Shown piece by piece: positions 54,576-63,200 of a stretch of DNA of 64,000 nt. The position numbers and the translations under genes are program-made. The notes beneath the pieces are model-generated. The model made no database searches, was not told the origin of the DNA, and was given only the letters and a program-made list of their open reading frames with translations. The stretch comes from Lachnospiraceae bacterium (GTDB taxonomy: Bacteria; Bacillota; Clostridia; Lachnospirales; Lachnospiraceae). The DNA lies in assembly GCA_022845895.1 (NCBI GenBank), contig AP025573.1:2886501-2950500 (forward strand), written 5' to 3'. Positions within the stretch are counted from its first letter, which is position 1; each line of letters starts with the position of its first letter.

Positions 54576-56078
54576 TTATCTTTCCTCAATCTGCCTGTAT
54601 TTTCCAATATAGATGTCCGACAGCCCTTCTCCGCCTTCGTCCTCGCGGTTCATCTTTCTGACGATTCCCTCCATGGAATCCGTCTCAAAAAACTCTTCTG
54701 CCTCCCGGGGCGATCCGTAGAAGGCCAGATGACCGACATTGTCCTCTTTTCCTTTCGCCAGCACGATAACTTTATCGAAGAGGTCTATGATTCGGTCCGG
54801 CGAATGTGTAATCACAAGGATTATCTTATTATTATCCGCTATCTCCCTGAGACACACCATCAGATGCCTCGCCATAATCCCATCCAGTCCGGAGTCCGGC
54901 TCATCGAGAAAGAACAGGCTAGGATCCACGATATATTCCACTGCTATGCTCAGACGCTTACGCTGACCGCCCGACAGCTTCCCGACAAGCGAATCTCTCT
55001 CCCGCTCCAGCCCCATCAGCGCCAACACTTCTTCCACACGTCCTTTGCGCTCCGCGGATGTGACACGCTCTGGGAGCTTGATTTCAGCAGCATTCTCCAG
55101 CGTCTCTATTACAGAATCTTCCAGCCGGAGCCAGTCCTGCTGAGGTACAAATCCGATATCATACTTCATCCTGTTATAATTCTTGTATACATCCACACCG
55201 TCTTTTATGATAGTGCCCCGGGCTTTCTCATACCCCATGACCGCATTGACGAAAGTCGTCTTGCCTGCGCCTGACCCTCCAAGCACAAGCACCATCTCAC
55301 CCGGTTCTACAGTGAGGTCGATATCCTTAAGCAGAAGCTGCCTGCGGAACATCTTCCACACGCTTCTCTCTTCAATATGTATCGTAAGCCTGTTGCCTGA
55401 TGCTTCATGATGGTTATATTCCAGCCTGCCGCTTCTGTACAGGAACAGCGTCTTTCCAATCCGCACCACGTCCAGCTGATTGAGGCCCTGCCTTTCCTTT
55501 ATGAGCTGTCCGTTGACATATATGCCATACTTCGTATTGTGTTCCGTTACCGTCCATCGGTGGCCGTCGTGTTTCAGAAGGGCGAACCTTTTTGGGAGTT
55601 CTCCGCCCTCTGCAGACTGTTCTTCCTGAATCTCCTCTCCTCCGGTCTCTTCCCTGCAGCTCAGAAAGAAGCTGGCATCTTTGTCTTCCAGTTCCAGTGC
55701 CTTCCATTCGCACTTATCCTCTACCCTGCCTCTGAAAATGATTACCACCGCCCGGTCGTCCCCCGTGCCAAACTGGGGATTGTCAATCTTCAGGACATCC
55801 CCGTCTGAAAGCTTCACATGATGATTGCCTTCCGTATATCTGGAGCCAATCTTCCCGCCATTGTAATATGTGCCATATTCGGACCCTAAGTCCCGGTACG
55901 TATATCCGCACTCCTCTTTGATAAGCTTTCCGTGCATTTTTGCGGCAAACGGGCAGTCGACCTGTACCTCAACGGGACTTCCTTTCTTCCTGCGCCCGAT
56001 GAATACGGTCTCCGAGACAGGTATCTGCTCGACCTCCTCCTGTCCGCAGCAGATAATCAGCTTTGCAGCATATGCCAT
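54576..56078 (-). CDS. ABC transporter ATPase with two N-terminal FHA domains
   Basis: 500 residues. FHA-1 about 25-100 (FIGRR, KMHGKL, GSEYGTYYNG), FHA-2 about 165-220 (TEHNTKYGIYVNG), then an ABCG-type cassette: Walker A GGSGAGKTT (267-275), signature LSGGQRKRLSIAVEY (368-382), Walker B FFLDEPDSGLDG. FHA domains bind phospho-threonine, so export may be gated by a Ser/Thr kinase. Mycobacterial Rv1747 has a similar layout. An inverted repeat lies in its leader. Confidence 0.9.
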   Translation of the reverse strand: MAYAAKLIICCGQEEVEQIPVSETVFIGRRKKGSPVEVQVDCPFAAKMHGKLIKEECGYTYRDLGSEYGTYYNGGKIGSRYTEGNHHVKLSDGDVLKIDNPQFGTGDDRAVVIIFRGRVEDKCEWKALELEDKDASFFLSCREETGGEEIQEEQSAEGGELPKRFALLKHDGHRWTVTEHNTKYGIYVNGQLIKERQGLNQLDVVRIGKTLFLYRSGRLEYNHHEASGNRLTIHIEERSVWKMFRRQLLLKDIDLTVEPGEMVLVLGGSGAGKTTFVNAVMGYEKARGTIIKDGVDVYKNYNRMKYDIGFVPQQDWLRLEDSVIETLENAAEIKLPERVTSAERKGRVEEVLALMGLERERDSLVGKLSGGQRKRLSIAVEYIVDPSLFFLDEPDSGLDGIMARHLMVCLREIADNNKIILVITHSPDRIIDLFDKVIVLAKGKEDNVGHLAFYGSPREAEEFFETDSMEGIVRKMNREDEGGEGLSDIYIGKYRQIEER

Positions 56079-56126
56079 ACCTCATTCCTCTCTTTCGTAT
56101 GTTGCTACTTCCGATGACATGATGGT

Positions 56127-56162
56127 AGGGTCAAAAGATGAAATGCATGGCCTTCTGACCCT
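56127..56162 (-). promoter_or_regulatory. Inverted repeat in the leader of the FHA-ABC operon
   Basis: Arms AGGGTCAAAAG and CTTCTGACCCT (11 bp, one mismatch) separated by 14 nt. A TATAAT box at 56174-56179 places it right after the transcription start. It could be a repressor site or a 5' mRNA hairpin. Confidence 0.45.
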
Positions 56163-56183
56163 GGTATCAAGATATTATACTAC

Positions 56184-56220
56184 AAAATCCCGAACTACCG
56201 GTAATTTCTACCATTTCGGG
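56184..56220 (-). terminator. Terminator after the WYL regulator gene
   Basis: Minus-strand stem CCCGAA/TTCGGG with inner GGTA/TACC, followed by ATTTTG, 8 nt after the regulator stop codon. Confidence 0.65.
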
Positions 56221-56227
56221 CAATTTA

Positions 56228-57139
56228 TTACTGTTTGCCGTTATATTTCCATAAGATCCCCCTGGCAATATCGTGGAGGCGGTCGCGCAGCTCCACTGGT
56301 TCCAGCAGCTCCGCCTTATTACCAAAGCTTAGAATCCAGCTGAATATATTCTCCTCATCGGCAAAGTCAAACTGGAACAGCAGACTTTTGTCCTCCTGTT
56401 CCTCAAAGCTGTCCGCTCCATATTCTTCGATAAGCCTCCATCTCATTTCAGGAGCAAATACAGCTTTCACCGGTATGTGCCTGTCATATGCCGAATCTGC
56501 AGGCAGTTCATAGGGCTCTGCCTCCCGCCGGGCAAACTGCTCCGGGAGCACTTCCAGCTCCAGCATGCGGTTCAGCTTGAACAGACGGTAATCGTTCCGG
56601 TCCGGACAATATCCACGGACATACCAGGATGCCCATTGGAACACGAGCAGGCAAGGCTCGATCTTCCTGACACTCTCCCCCTTGGGCGCATAGTAGCGGA
56701 ACGCGATATATCTCTGGTTTTCTATCGCGTCCTGTATCTGCTCAATCTTCGGTGCCAGTGTCGATTTGTAGTAAGAGGACAGGTCTATGAGTATATGGCT
56801 GTTGGACGCAAGTGTAGTGCTCCTTACATCCAGCTTATCCATCAGCTGTCTGTATCTGCTTGTCCCGGCCACGCTGTCCAGGCTCTTCAGCCCTGTCAGT
56901 ATGGCCTGCATCTCTGAGGAGGTCAGAAGCGTCTTCTCCAGCTTGTAACCTTCCATGATGGATATGCCGCCTCCGCTTCCCTGCGTGGTGACAAGCGGTA
57001 TTCCAGCCTTGCACAGATCCTCGATGTCCCTGTTGATCGTTCTTCTGGACACTTCGAACTTTTCCGCCAGATATGGGGCCGTCACCTTTTCCTGCTGCAG
57101 CAGCACGGATAAGATTCCTATCAGCCTGTCTATTTTCAT
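56228..57139 (-). CDS. YafY-type transcriptional regulator (HTH_11 plus WYL domain)
   Basis: 303 residues. N-terminal winged helix KVTAPYLAEKFEVSRRTINRDIEDLCKAGIPL (about 17-49) with GSGGGISI wing; WYL domain about 135-225 with IAFRYYAPKGE and QWASWYVRGYCPDRNDYRLFKLNRM. WYL domains bind ligands or nucleic acids. 51 nt after mgtE and upstream of a terminator; its target is unknown. Confidence 0.88.
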   Translation of the reverse strand: MKIDRLIGILSVLLQQEKVTAPYLAEKFEVSRRTINRDIEDLCKAGIPLVTTQGSGGGISIMEGYKLEKTLLTSSEMQAILTGLKSLDSVAGTSRYRQLMDKLDVRSTTLASNSHILIDLSSYYKSTLAPKIEQIQDAIENQRYIAFRYYAPKGESVRKIEPCLLVFQWASWYVRGYCPDRNDYRLFKLNRMLELEVLPEQFARREAEPYELPADSAYDRHIPVKAVFAPEMRWRLIEEYGADSFEEQEDKSLLFQFDFADEENIFSWILSFGNKAELLEPVELRDRLHDIARGILWKYNGKQ

Positions 57140-57190
57140 AATATGCAGCCGCCTTTCTTTTATTATCTTCCACCCGGGCGGTTTCCTGCC

Positions 57191-58522
57191 TTACAGATGG
57201 AATACCATTGTCGCAATCTTGAAGAAGATGATGATGGAGCATGTATCCACTATCGTCGTGATGAGCGGTGCTGCCATAATCGCCGGATCCAGCCTGAGCT
57301 GTTTTGCGAAGATCGGCAGCATGCAGCCCACCATCTTCGCCACCATTATCGTGCCGATAAGAGAGATGCCTATCACTGCCGCCAGCCCCAGATCTCGGTG
57401 CATGACATAGATTCGGATGCCGTTGGCGGCGGCCAGCACTGTCCCCACTACGAGAGATACCCTGAATTCCTTCCAGACGACGGTAAACAGGTCCTTAAAG
57501 TGCAGCTCGTCTACAGCCAGGCCCCTGATGACGAGCGTGGAGCTCTGTGAACCGCAGTTGCCGCCTGTATCGGTAAGCATCGGGATAAATGATACGAGGA
57601 GCGGAACGGCAGCGATTGCCGCTTCATACCGGGTGATGATGGTGCCTGTTATAGTAGCTGAGAACATCAGGAATAACAGCCAGCCGATGCGGTTCCTGGC
57701 ATGCCGGAACACACCTGTCTTTAGATAAGAGTCGTCATTTGCCGTCATGGCTGCCATCTTGTGCATATCTTCTGTCGTCTCGTCCGTAAGGACTCCGATG
57801 GCGTCATCAAACGTCACGATCCCGACAAGCCGTTCCTCAAGGTCCAGAACCGGTATCGCTATGAGACCATACTTGCGGAACAGCTTCGCGGCATCCTCCT
57901 GATCGTCGGTTGTCCGTACGGAGATAAAGTTATCCTGCATCAGATCCGCGATTTGGACTGTCTCTGCATTCGTCATGAGTGCTTTGGCCGTCACGATTCC
58001 GACAAGCTTCTTGCGCTCTACCACATAGCATGTGTATACTGTCTCGCTCTCGATTCCGACCCGGCGGATCTTGGCAAGCGCCTGGCCGACTGTCATCTCA
58101 GGAGACAGCTCCACATACTCTACCGTCATGATGCTTCCTGCACTGTCCTCCGGATACTTCAGCAGCCGGTTGATATCGGCCCGTGTCTCCCCGCTTACAT
58201 GTTCCAGAAGCTTCGTCACTACGTTGGCCGGCATATCTTCCAGGAAATCTACCGCATCGTCCGTGTACATGGTATCCAGAATATAGGATATCTCCTGGCT
58301 CGTGAAGCCTTCCAGCAGTGTCTGCCTCTGATCATCCTCCATATAGGAGAATACTTCAGCGGCCTTCTCCTTGTCTATCATGCGGAATATGGCCGCCAGC
58401 TCGGAATCATCCAGCTCCATCAGAAGTTCTGCCAGATCGACCGGGTTATACGCTTCCAGCATGTTGTGAATCTCTTTATACTTCTTTGCATACAGCAGTT
58501 CTTTCAACGTGTTTCTTATCAT
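57191..58522 (-). CDS. mgtE: Magnesium transporter MgtE
   Basis: 443 residues from ATG 58522 (MIRNTLKELLYAKKY), 6 nt after GGAGG. N-domain of helical repeats (about 1-125), two CBS domains (about 130-250; MTVEYVELSPEMTVGQAL, FISVRTTDDQEDAAKLF), then five membrane helices with SFIPMLTDTGGNCGSQSSTL, the Mg2+ pore signature. Cytosolic Mg2+ binding to the N and CBS domains closes the channel. Preceded by a 250-nt leader with its own terminator, so RNA-level control is likely. Confidence 0.95.
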   Translation of the reverse strand: MIRNTLKELLYAKKYKEIHNMLEAYNPVDLAELLMELDDSELAAIFRMIDKEKAAEVFSYMEDDQRQTLLEGFTSQEISYILDTMYTDDAVDFLEDMPANVVTKLLEHVSGETRADINRLLKYPEDSAGSIMTVEYVELSPEMTVGQALAKIRRVGIESETVYTCYVVERKKLVGIVTAKALMTNAETVQIADLMQDNFISVRTTDDQEDAAKLFRKYGLIAIPVLDLEERLVGIVTFDDAIGVLTDETTEDMHKMAAMTANDDSYLKTGVFRHARNRIGWLLFLMFSATITGTIITRYEAAIAAVPLLVSFIPMLTDTGGNCGSQSSTLVIRGLAVDELHFKDLFTVVWKEFRVSLVVGTVLAAANGIRIYVMHRDLGLAAVIGISLIGTIMVAKMVGCMLPIFAKQLRLDPAIMAAPLITTIVDTCSIIIFFKIATMVFHL

Positions 58523-58545
58523 CTTGCGCCTCCTTGTCCCGGACA

Positions 58546-58582
58546 GAAAAATGCTGCCCGCCCTGGTACCGGACAGACAGCA
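58546..58582 (-). terminator. Attenuator terminator in the mgtE leader
   Basis: 12-bp stem TGCTGTCTGTCC/GGGCGGGCAGCA (three G-U pairs) with a 7-nt loop and TTTTT on the minus strand, only 24 nt ahead of the mgtE ATG and downstream of its promoter. It therefore must be bypassed for mgtE expression. Confidence 0.85.
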
Positions 58583-58636
58583 CAATATAAAGCCTTGCTC
58601 TATTATAAATCTATACGAACAAAAGACGTACTTTCT

Positions 58637-58729
58637 TCAAAAGAACGATTCAAAAAGGGCAGACTCCACGTGCATGCCATATCCGATTGTCATCATCAAG
58701 TTGCAACTTCGTCCCGAATGACCATCCAT
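58637..58729 (-). CDS. Putative 30-codon leader peptide of mgtE
   Basis: ATG 58729, TGA 58637. GGGAGG lies 9 nt before the ATG, a good ribosome site. The product starts MDGHSGRSCNLMM. It ends about 55 nt before the attenuator. It overlaps a stretch that can also fold (GTCAT/ATGAC, AAGTT/AACTT), so the region may be coding, structured RNA, or both. No homologue recognised. Confidence 0.42.
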   Translation of the reverse strand: MDGHSGRSCNLMMTIGYGMHVESALFESFF

Positions 58730-58775
58730 GTAGGTTCGCCTCCCTTTCTTTTATAATTCTTTCGTGACTTTAATC

Positions 58776-58804
58776 AGCATAGCTTACTTGCCTTTAAAAG
58801 TCAA
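58776..58804 (-). promoter_or_regulatory. Promoter of the mgtE leader
   Basis: -35 TTGACT (58799-58804), 17-nt spacer, -10 TATGCT (58776-58781). The 283-nt gap 58523-58805 is filled by this promoter, the small ORF and the attenuator. Confidence 0.72.
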
Positions 58805-58805
58805 G

Positions 58806-59300
58806 TCAGCTTCCGCTGTTTCTTATCCGGATCAGTGGCGTGACCGATACGGCGCCCGATATATCTATGTTCCTTGTCGTTGCCGGATACGTCAGATGAA
58901 AGGACAGCCGTGCCTCCGAGACAGCCGCTTCATTTGTCGTAAAGCTGCCGGACGCGGAAGCATTCCGCTCTGTCCCTGTCGGAGCAAAGAAGGAATACAG
59001 CCCTCTTAAGCTCCCGTTGATCCTTGGAACTATCTGCATATATCCCTGCGGTTCCGGTGTTGCCAGAAATATATAGTCCACAAGATAGAGCCAGCCCGGT
59101 TCGAGCATGATATCCGAGTCCCCCTCAAGGCGAATCCCCTGTCCCACATTAAAAAGCTGGATAAGCGGCAGGCTGCTCCCAGATGCAGGACTGCCGGTCA
59201 CACCGAACTGCGCAAAAAAATCCGGCCTCTCTTCCGGTGCCGGATCCGGTCCCGGTGGACAGGCCGGCGGTTTATTACCATGGCAGCATCTTAACTTCAT
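58806..59300 (-). CDS. Hypothetical protein with Cys/Pro-rich head and a jelly-roll-like domain
   Basis: 164 residues, no signal peptide or membrane helix. Head of about 25 residues rich in Cys and Pro (CCHGNKPPACPPGPDPAPEE), then FAQFGVTGSPASGSSLPL and an all-beta domain (LEPGWLYLVDYIFLATPEP, RINGSLRGLYSFFAPTGTERNASASGSF). The pattern resembles C1q/TNF-like jelly rolls at the end of exosporium BclA-type proteins. A spore-surface or envelope role is a guess. AAGGAAG precedes the ATG. Confidence 0.6.
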   Translation of the reverse strand: MKLRCCHGNKPPACPPGPDPAPEERPDFFAQFGVTGSPASGSSLPLIQLFNVGQGIRLEGDSDIMLEPGWLYLVDYIFLATPEPQGYMQIVPRINGSLRGLYSFFAPTGTERNASASGSFTTNEAAVSEARLSFHLTYPATTRNIDISGAVSVTPLIRIRNSGS

Positions 59301-59356
59301 TTTCTACACTTCCTTATAATCCTTTAATATAAGGTATAAGAAGCGGCCTGCTTTTG

Positions 59357-60223
59357 TTACTTTTCTCTCTTTAAATTATAGAAGAACATGAGAACCGCCA
59401 TGGCACAGATAATCAGATAGCCAAGCCAGCTTAAGATGTCCGGTATCTGTCCGAAGATGAAAAACCCGAGCAGAGCGGAGAATATAATCTGTGAATAGTC
59501 GTACACCGATATCTCCCGCGCCGGTGCATGGCTGTACGCCGCGGTAATACCGAACTGACCGCCCGCGGCCGCAAGGCCTGCGAGCAGAAGCATCAGTACC
59601 TGCAGCCATCCCATCGGATGGAAGTCGAATATGAGGAACGGCAGCGTCACCAGGCAGGAAAACGCCGAGAAGAAGCATACGATGAGCGGCCCCTTCTCTC
59701 CCCTTAGGCTCAGCTTCCGCACGAACGTATATGCCGCTCCTGCCCCAAGGCCTCCTGCCAGGCCAATCAGGGACGGCAGAAGGTCCATATTGGAAAACGT
59801 CGGCCTGATGACGAACAGGCTGCCCGCAAATGCTCCAGCCACAAGAAGCGCCTGTAGTACCGTTACCCTCTCCTTCAGGATGAAGAAGCTGAAGATGACG
59901 ACAAAAAACGGGGACATCTTATTGAGCATCGACGCATCGGCCAGGACAAGATGGTCTACCGCGTAAAAGTTGCAGAGTATGCCAAGCGTACCGAACAGCG
60001 CGCGAAGCAGCAGCAGCTTTAAGTTCCCCTCTTTGCATTTCAGCGGAATAGCCTCCCGCCTTATTAGTATAAAGGCGAAGAAAAATGCCACCAGGTTGCG
60101 GAAGAAGCTCTTCTGAACAGAAGGCAGGTCTCCGGAGAGCCGCACGAACATGTTCATGAGCGCAAAGCAGAACGCCGATAGTACAATATACAAGATCCCT
60201 TTATATCTGTTATTTACACTCAT
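59357..60223 (-). CDS. EamA/DMT-superfamily transporter
   Basis: 288 residues, ten hydrophobic segments in two homologous halves; N-terminal YIVLSAFCFALMNMFVRLSGDLPSVQKSFFRNLVAF and VDHLVLADASMLNKMSPFFVVIFSFFILKERV are typical EamA half-repeats. Usually exports amino acids or metabolites. 17 nt after polC, so possibly co-transcribed with it. Substrate unknown. Confidence 0.87.
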   Translation of the reverse strand: MSVNNRYKGILYIVLSAFCFALMNMFVRLSGDLPSVQKSFFRNLVAFFFAFILIRREAIPLKCKEGNLKLLLLRALFGTLGILCNFYAVDHLVLADASMLNKMSPFFVVIFSFFILKERVTVLQALLVAGAFAGSLFVIRPTFSNMDLLPSLIGLAGGLGAGAAYTFVRKLSLRGEKGPLIVCFFSAFSCLVTLPFLIFDFHPMGWLQVLMLLLAGLAAAGGQFGITAAYSHAPAREISVYDYSQIIFSALLGFFIFGQIPDILSWLGYLIICAMAVLMFFYNLKREK

Positions 60224-60240
60224 CTGTTACATTACCACCT

Positions 60241-63200
60241 TTACATGCTCAAGTCGAACAGGGACAGCTGGTTGGATTCCGGAATATCTCCGAACAGCCC
60301 CATGTCCGCCATATAATCGATGACTGTCTTGCTGGCCTTCGTGCGCTGCCTGAAATCATCCCTGGAGAGGTACGGGCCGTCCTTCGCGGCCTCTTCCACT
60401 GCCTCCGCCGCCTTGTCTCCCATGCCGTCTATGCTGGAAAGAGGCGGCATAAGCTTTCCGTCGATGATCTGGAACTTGGATGCCTTCGCCCTGTAGATGT
60501 CAAGCGGCATGAACTCATAGCCTCTCGCGTACATCTCCTGGACAATCCTCATATCCTTCATCGTATCCTGTTCCTTCTTGCTGAGGGAATCAGAACGGCG
60601 TTTATAATCATTGATATAATAGTTCAGCTTTTCCTTTCCCTGGCACATCAGTTCATAGGAGAACGCATCTGCCCGGATTCCAAAATATGCGCCGTAATAT
60701 GCAAGCGGATAATTGATCTTGCAGTAGGCGATGCGGTATGCCATCATGACATACGCCGCAGCATGGGCTTTCGGAAACATGTACTTGATCTGTTTGCACG
60801 ACCAGATATACCAGTCCGGTACGTCCGCCTCTTTCATCGCTTTTTCAAATTCCGGCGTAAGCCCTTTTCCTTTCCTGACCTTTTCCATGATGGTAAAAGA
60901 AAGTTCACTGTCCATCCCTTTGTTGATCAGATACGTCATGATGTCGTCACGGGTACAGATGGCGGTAGAGATGGTCGCCTTGCCGCTCTTGATCAGTTCC
61001 TGGGCGTTGTTGAGCCACACGTCCGTCCCGTGGGACAGGCCGGATATGCGGATCAGGTCCGACAGCGTCTGCGGCTTCGTGTCCACGACCATCTGTACGA
61101 CAAATTCCGTACCGAATTCCGGGATGCCGAGGCACCCCACCGGACATCCTCCGATGTCGTCAGGCTTGATTCCAAGCGCCGACGTATCGTGGAACAGTGA
61201 CATGACGCCTTTGTCGTCCAGCGGAATCTTCGTCGCATCAAAACGGTTGTCCGTCTCGTCGTATTCATTCTCCATCGCCGGGGAGCTTATGAACTCCTCC
61301 AGCGTCTTGATCATGGTCGGATCATCATGGCCCAGGATATCGAGCTTCAGCAGGTTGTGATCGATGGAATGGTAATCAAAGTGTGTGGTGACAATATCTG
61401 TCGTCATATCATTCGCAGGGTGCTGTACCGGTGTAAAAGAATTGATATCCTCGCCGAGCGGAAGTACGATGATGCCTCCTGGATGCTGCCCGGTACTCCT
61501 TCGGATACCGGTGCAGCCCTGTACGATTCTGTCAATCTCGCAGTTACGCTTTCTCTGTTCCCGCTCTTCAAAATAATTCTTAACGTAGCCAAAGGCCGTC
61601 TTATCTGCAAGCGTACCAATAGTGCCCGCGCGGAACGTCTGCCCGTCTCCGAATATGACTTCTGTATATTTGTGCGCGTTGCTCTGATAATCCCCGGAAA
61701 AGTTCAAGTCGATATCTGGTTCCTTATTGCCCTTGAAACCGAGGAACGTCTCAAATGGGATATCAAAGCCGTCCTTTATGAGCTTCTCCCCGCATACAGG
61801 ACACATCTTATCCGGCATATCCCAGCCGCACCCTCCTGCATATGCCCTTACTTCTTCAGAATCAAAATCGCTGTAATGGCAGCTCTTGCAGTAGTAGTGA
61901 GGGCTGAGCGGATTGACTTCCGTTATGCCCGCCATCGTCGCGACAAAGGAAGATCCTACCGAACCACGTGACCCTACCAGATAGCCATCCTCATTGGACT
62001 TCCATACAAGCTTCTGGGCTATGATATACATCACGGCAAAGCCATTGGATATGATTGAGTTCAGCTCCCGCTCCAGCCGTTCCGTAACGACCTCGGGAAG
62101 CTCATCCCCATACATGGAACGTGCCTTGTTGTAACAGATATCCCGCAGCATCTGGTCGGAATCCGGAATGACAGGGGGGCACTTGTCGGGGCGGACAGGA
62201 GATATCTTCTCCACAGAATCTGCAATCTTATTCGGATTGTCAATCACGACCTCCCTGGCTTTTGCCGAGCCGAGGTATTCGAATTCCGCCAGCATCTCGT
62301 CCGTCGTGCGCAGATACAGCGGAGCCTGCTCGTCGGCATCCGTAAAGCCTTTGCCCGCCATGATGATCCTCCGGTACACCTCATCCTCCGGATCCATGAA
62401 ATGAACGTCACACGTCGCCACCACGGGCTTGCCGAACTTCTCTCCCAGCTTGACGATCGTCCGGTTCATATTCTTTATATCTTCCTCCGACCGAATCTTC
62501 GAGATTCTCTCGCTGGCAATCATAAATTTATTATTGCCGAGCGGCTGTATCTCCAGATAGTCATAGAAGTTCACGATACGGGCAATCCGCTCCTGGCTCT
62601 TATCGTCCAGAAGCGCCTGGTAGAGCTCTCCTGCCTCGCAGGCGCTGCCTACGATAAGCCCCTCCCTGTATCTGGACAGTTCGCTCTTGGGTATCCTTGG
62701 CTGCCGTCCGAAATAATCAAGGTGGGACTTGGATATGAGGGTATACAGATTCACTCTGCCAATCTCATTCTTAGCCAGTATGATGACATGGAACGACGGA
62801 AGCTTTTTTATCGCGTTGGCATTCGAAGAGCCGAACTGGTTCAGCTTCCCAAGCGTATGGATATCCCTCTCTTTCAGCATATCAACGAACCGGACGAATA
62901 TCTCCGCCGTGGCTCCTGCATCGTCCACGGCCCGGTGATGGTTCTCAAGCGAGATATTCAGCGCCTTGGCAACGACGTTCAGCTTGAATTTGGACAGCGT
63001 GGGCAGCAATATCCTGGCCATAGCTACCGTGTCTACCGATGTAAAGTCCGGTATCCTATCCATATACCGGCAGTTCTGATCTATAAATCCCACATCAAAT
63101 CCTGCGTTGTGCGCTACGAGGGCCGCATCCCCGACAAATTCCAGGAACTCCGGCAGCGCCGTCTCAATCGTAGGAGCATCCATGACCATCTGGTCCGTGA

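Noticed and set aside
58583-58770. M-box (Mg2+) riboswitch ahead of mgtE
   Set aside because: Only the first few bases resemble the M-box; the conserved 3' half is missing and the region is too short. Kept as a finding about an atypical leader, not called as M-box.
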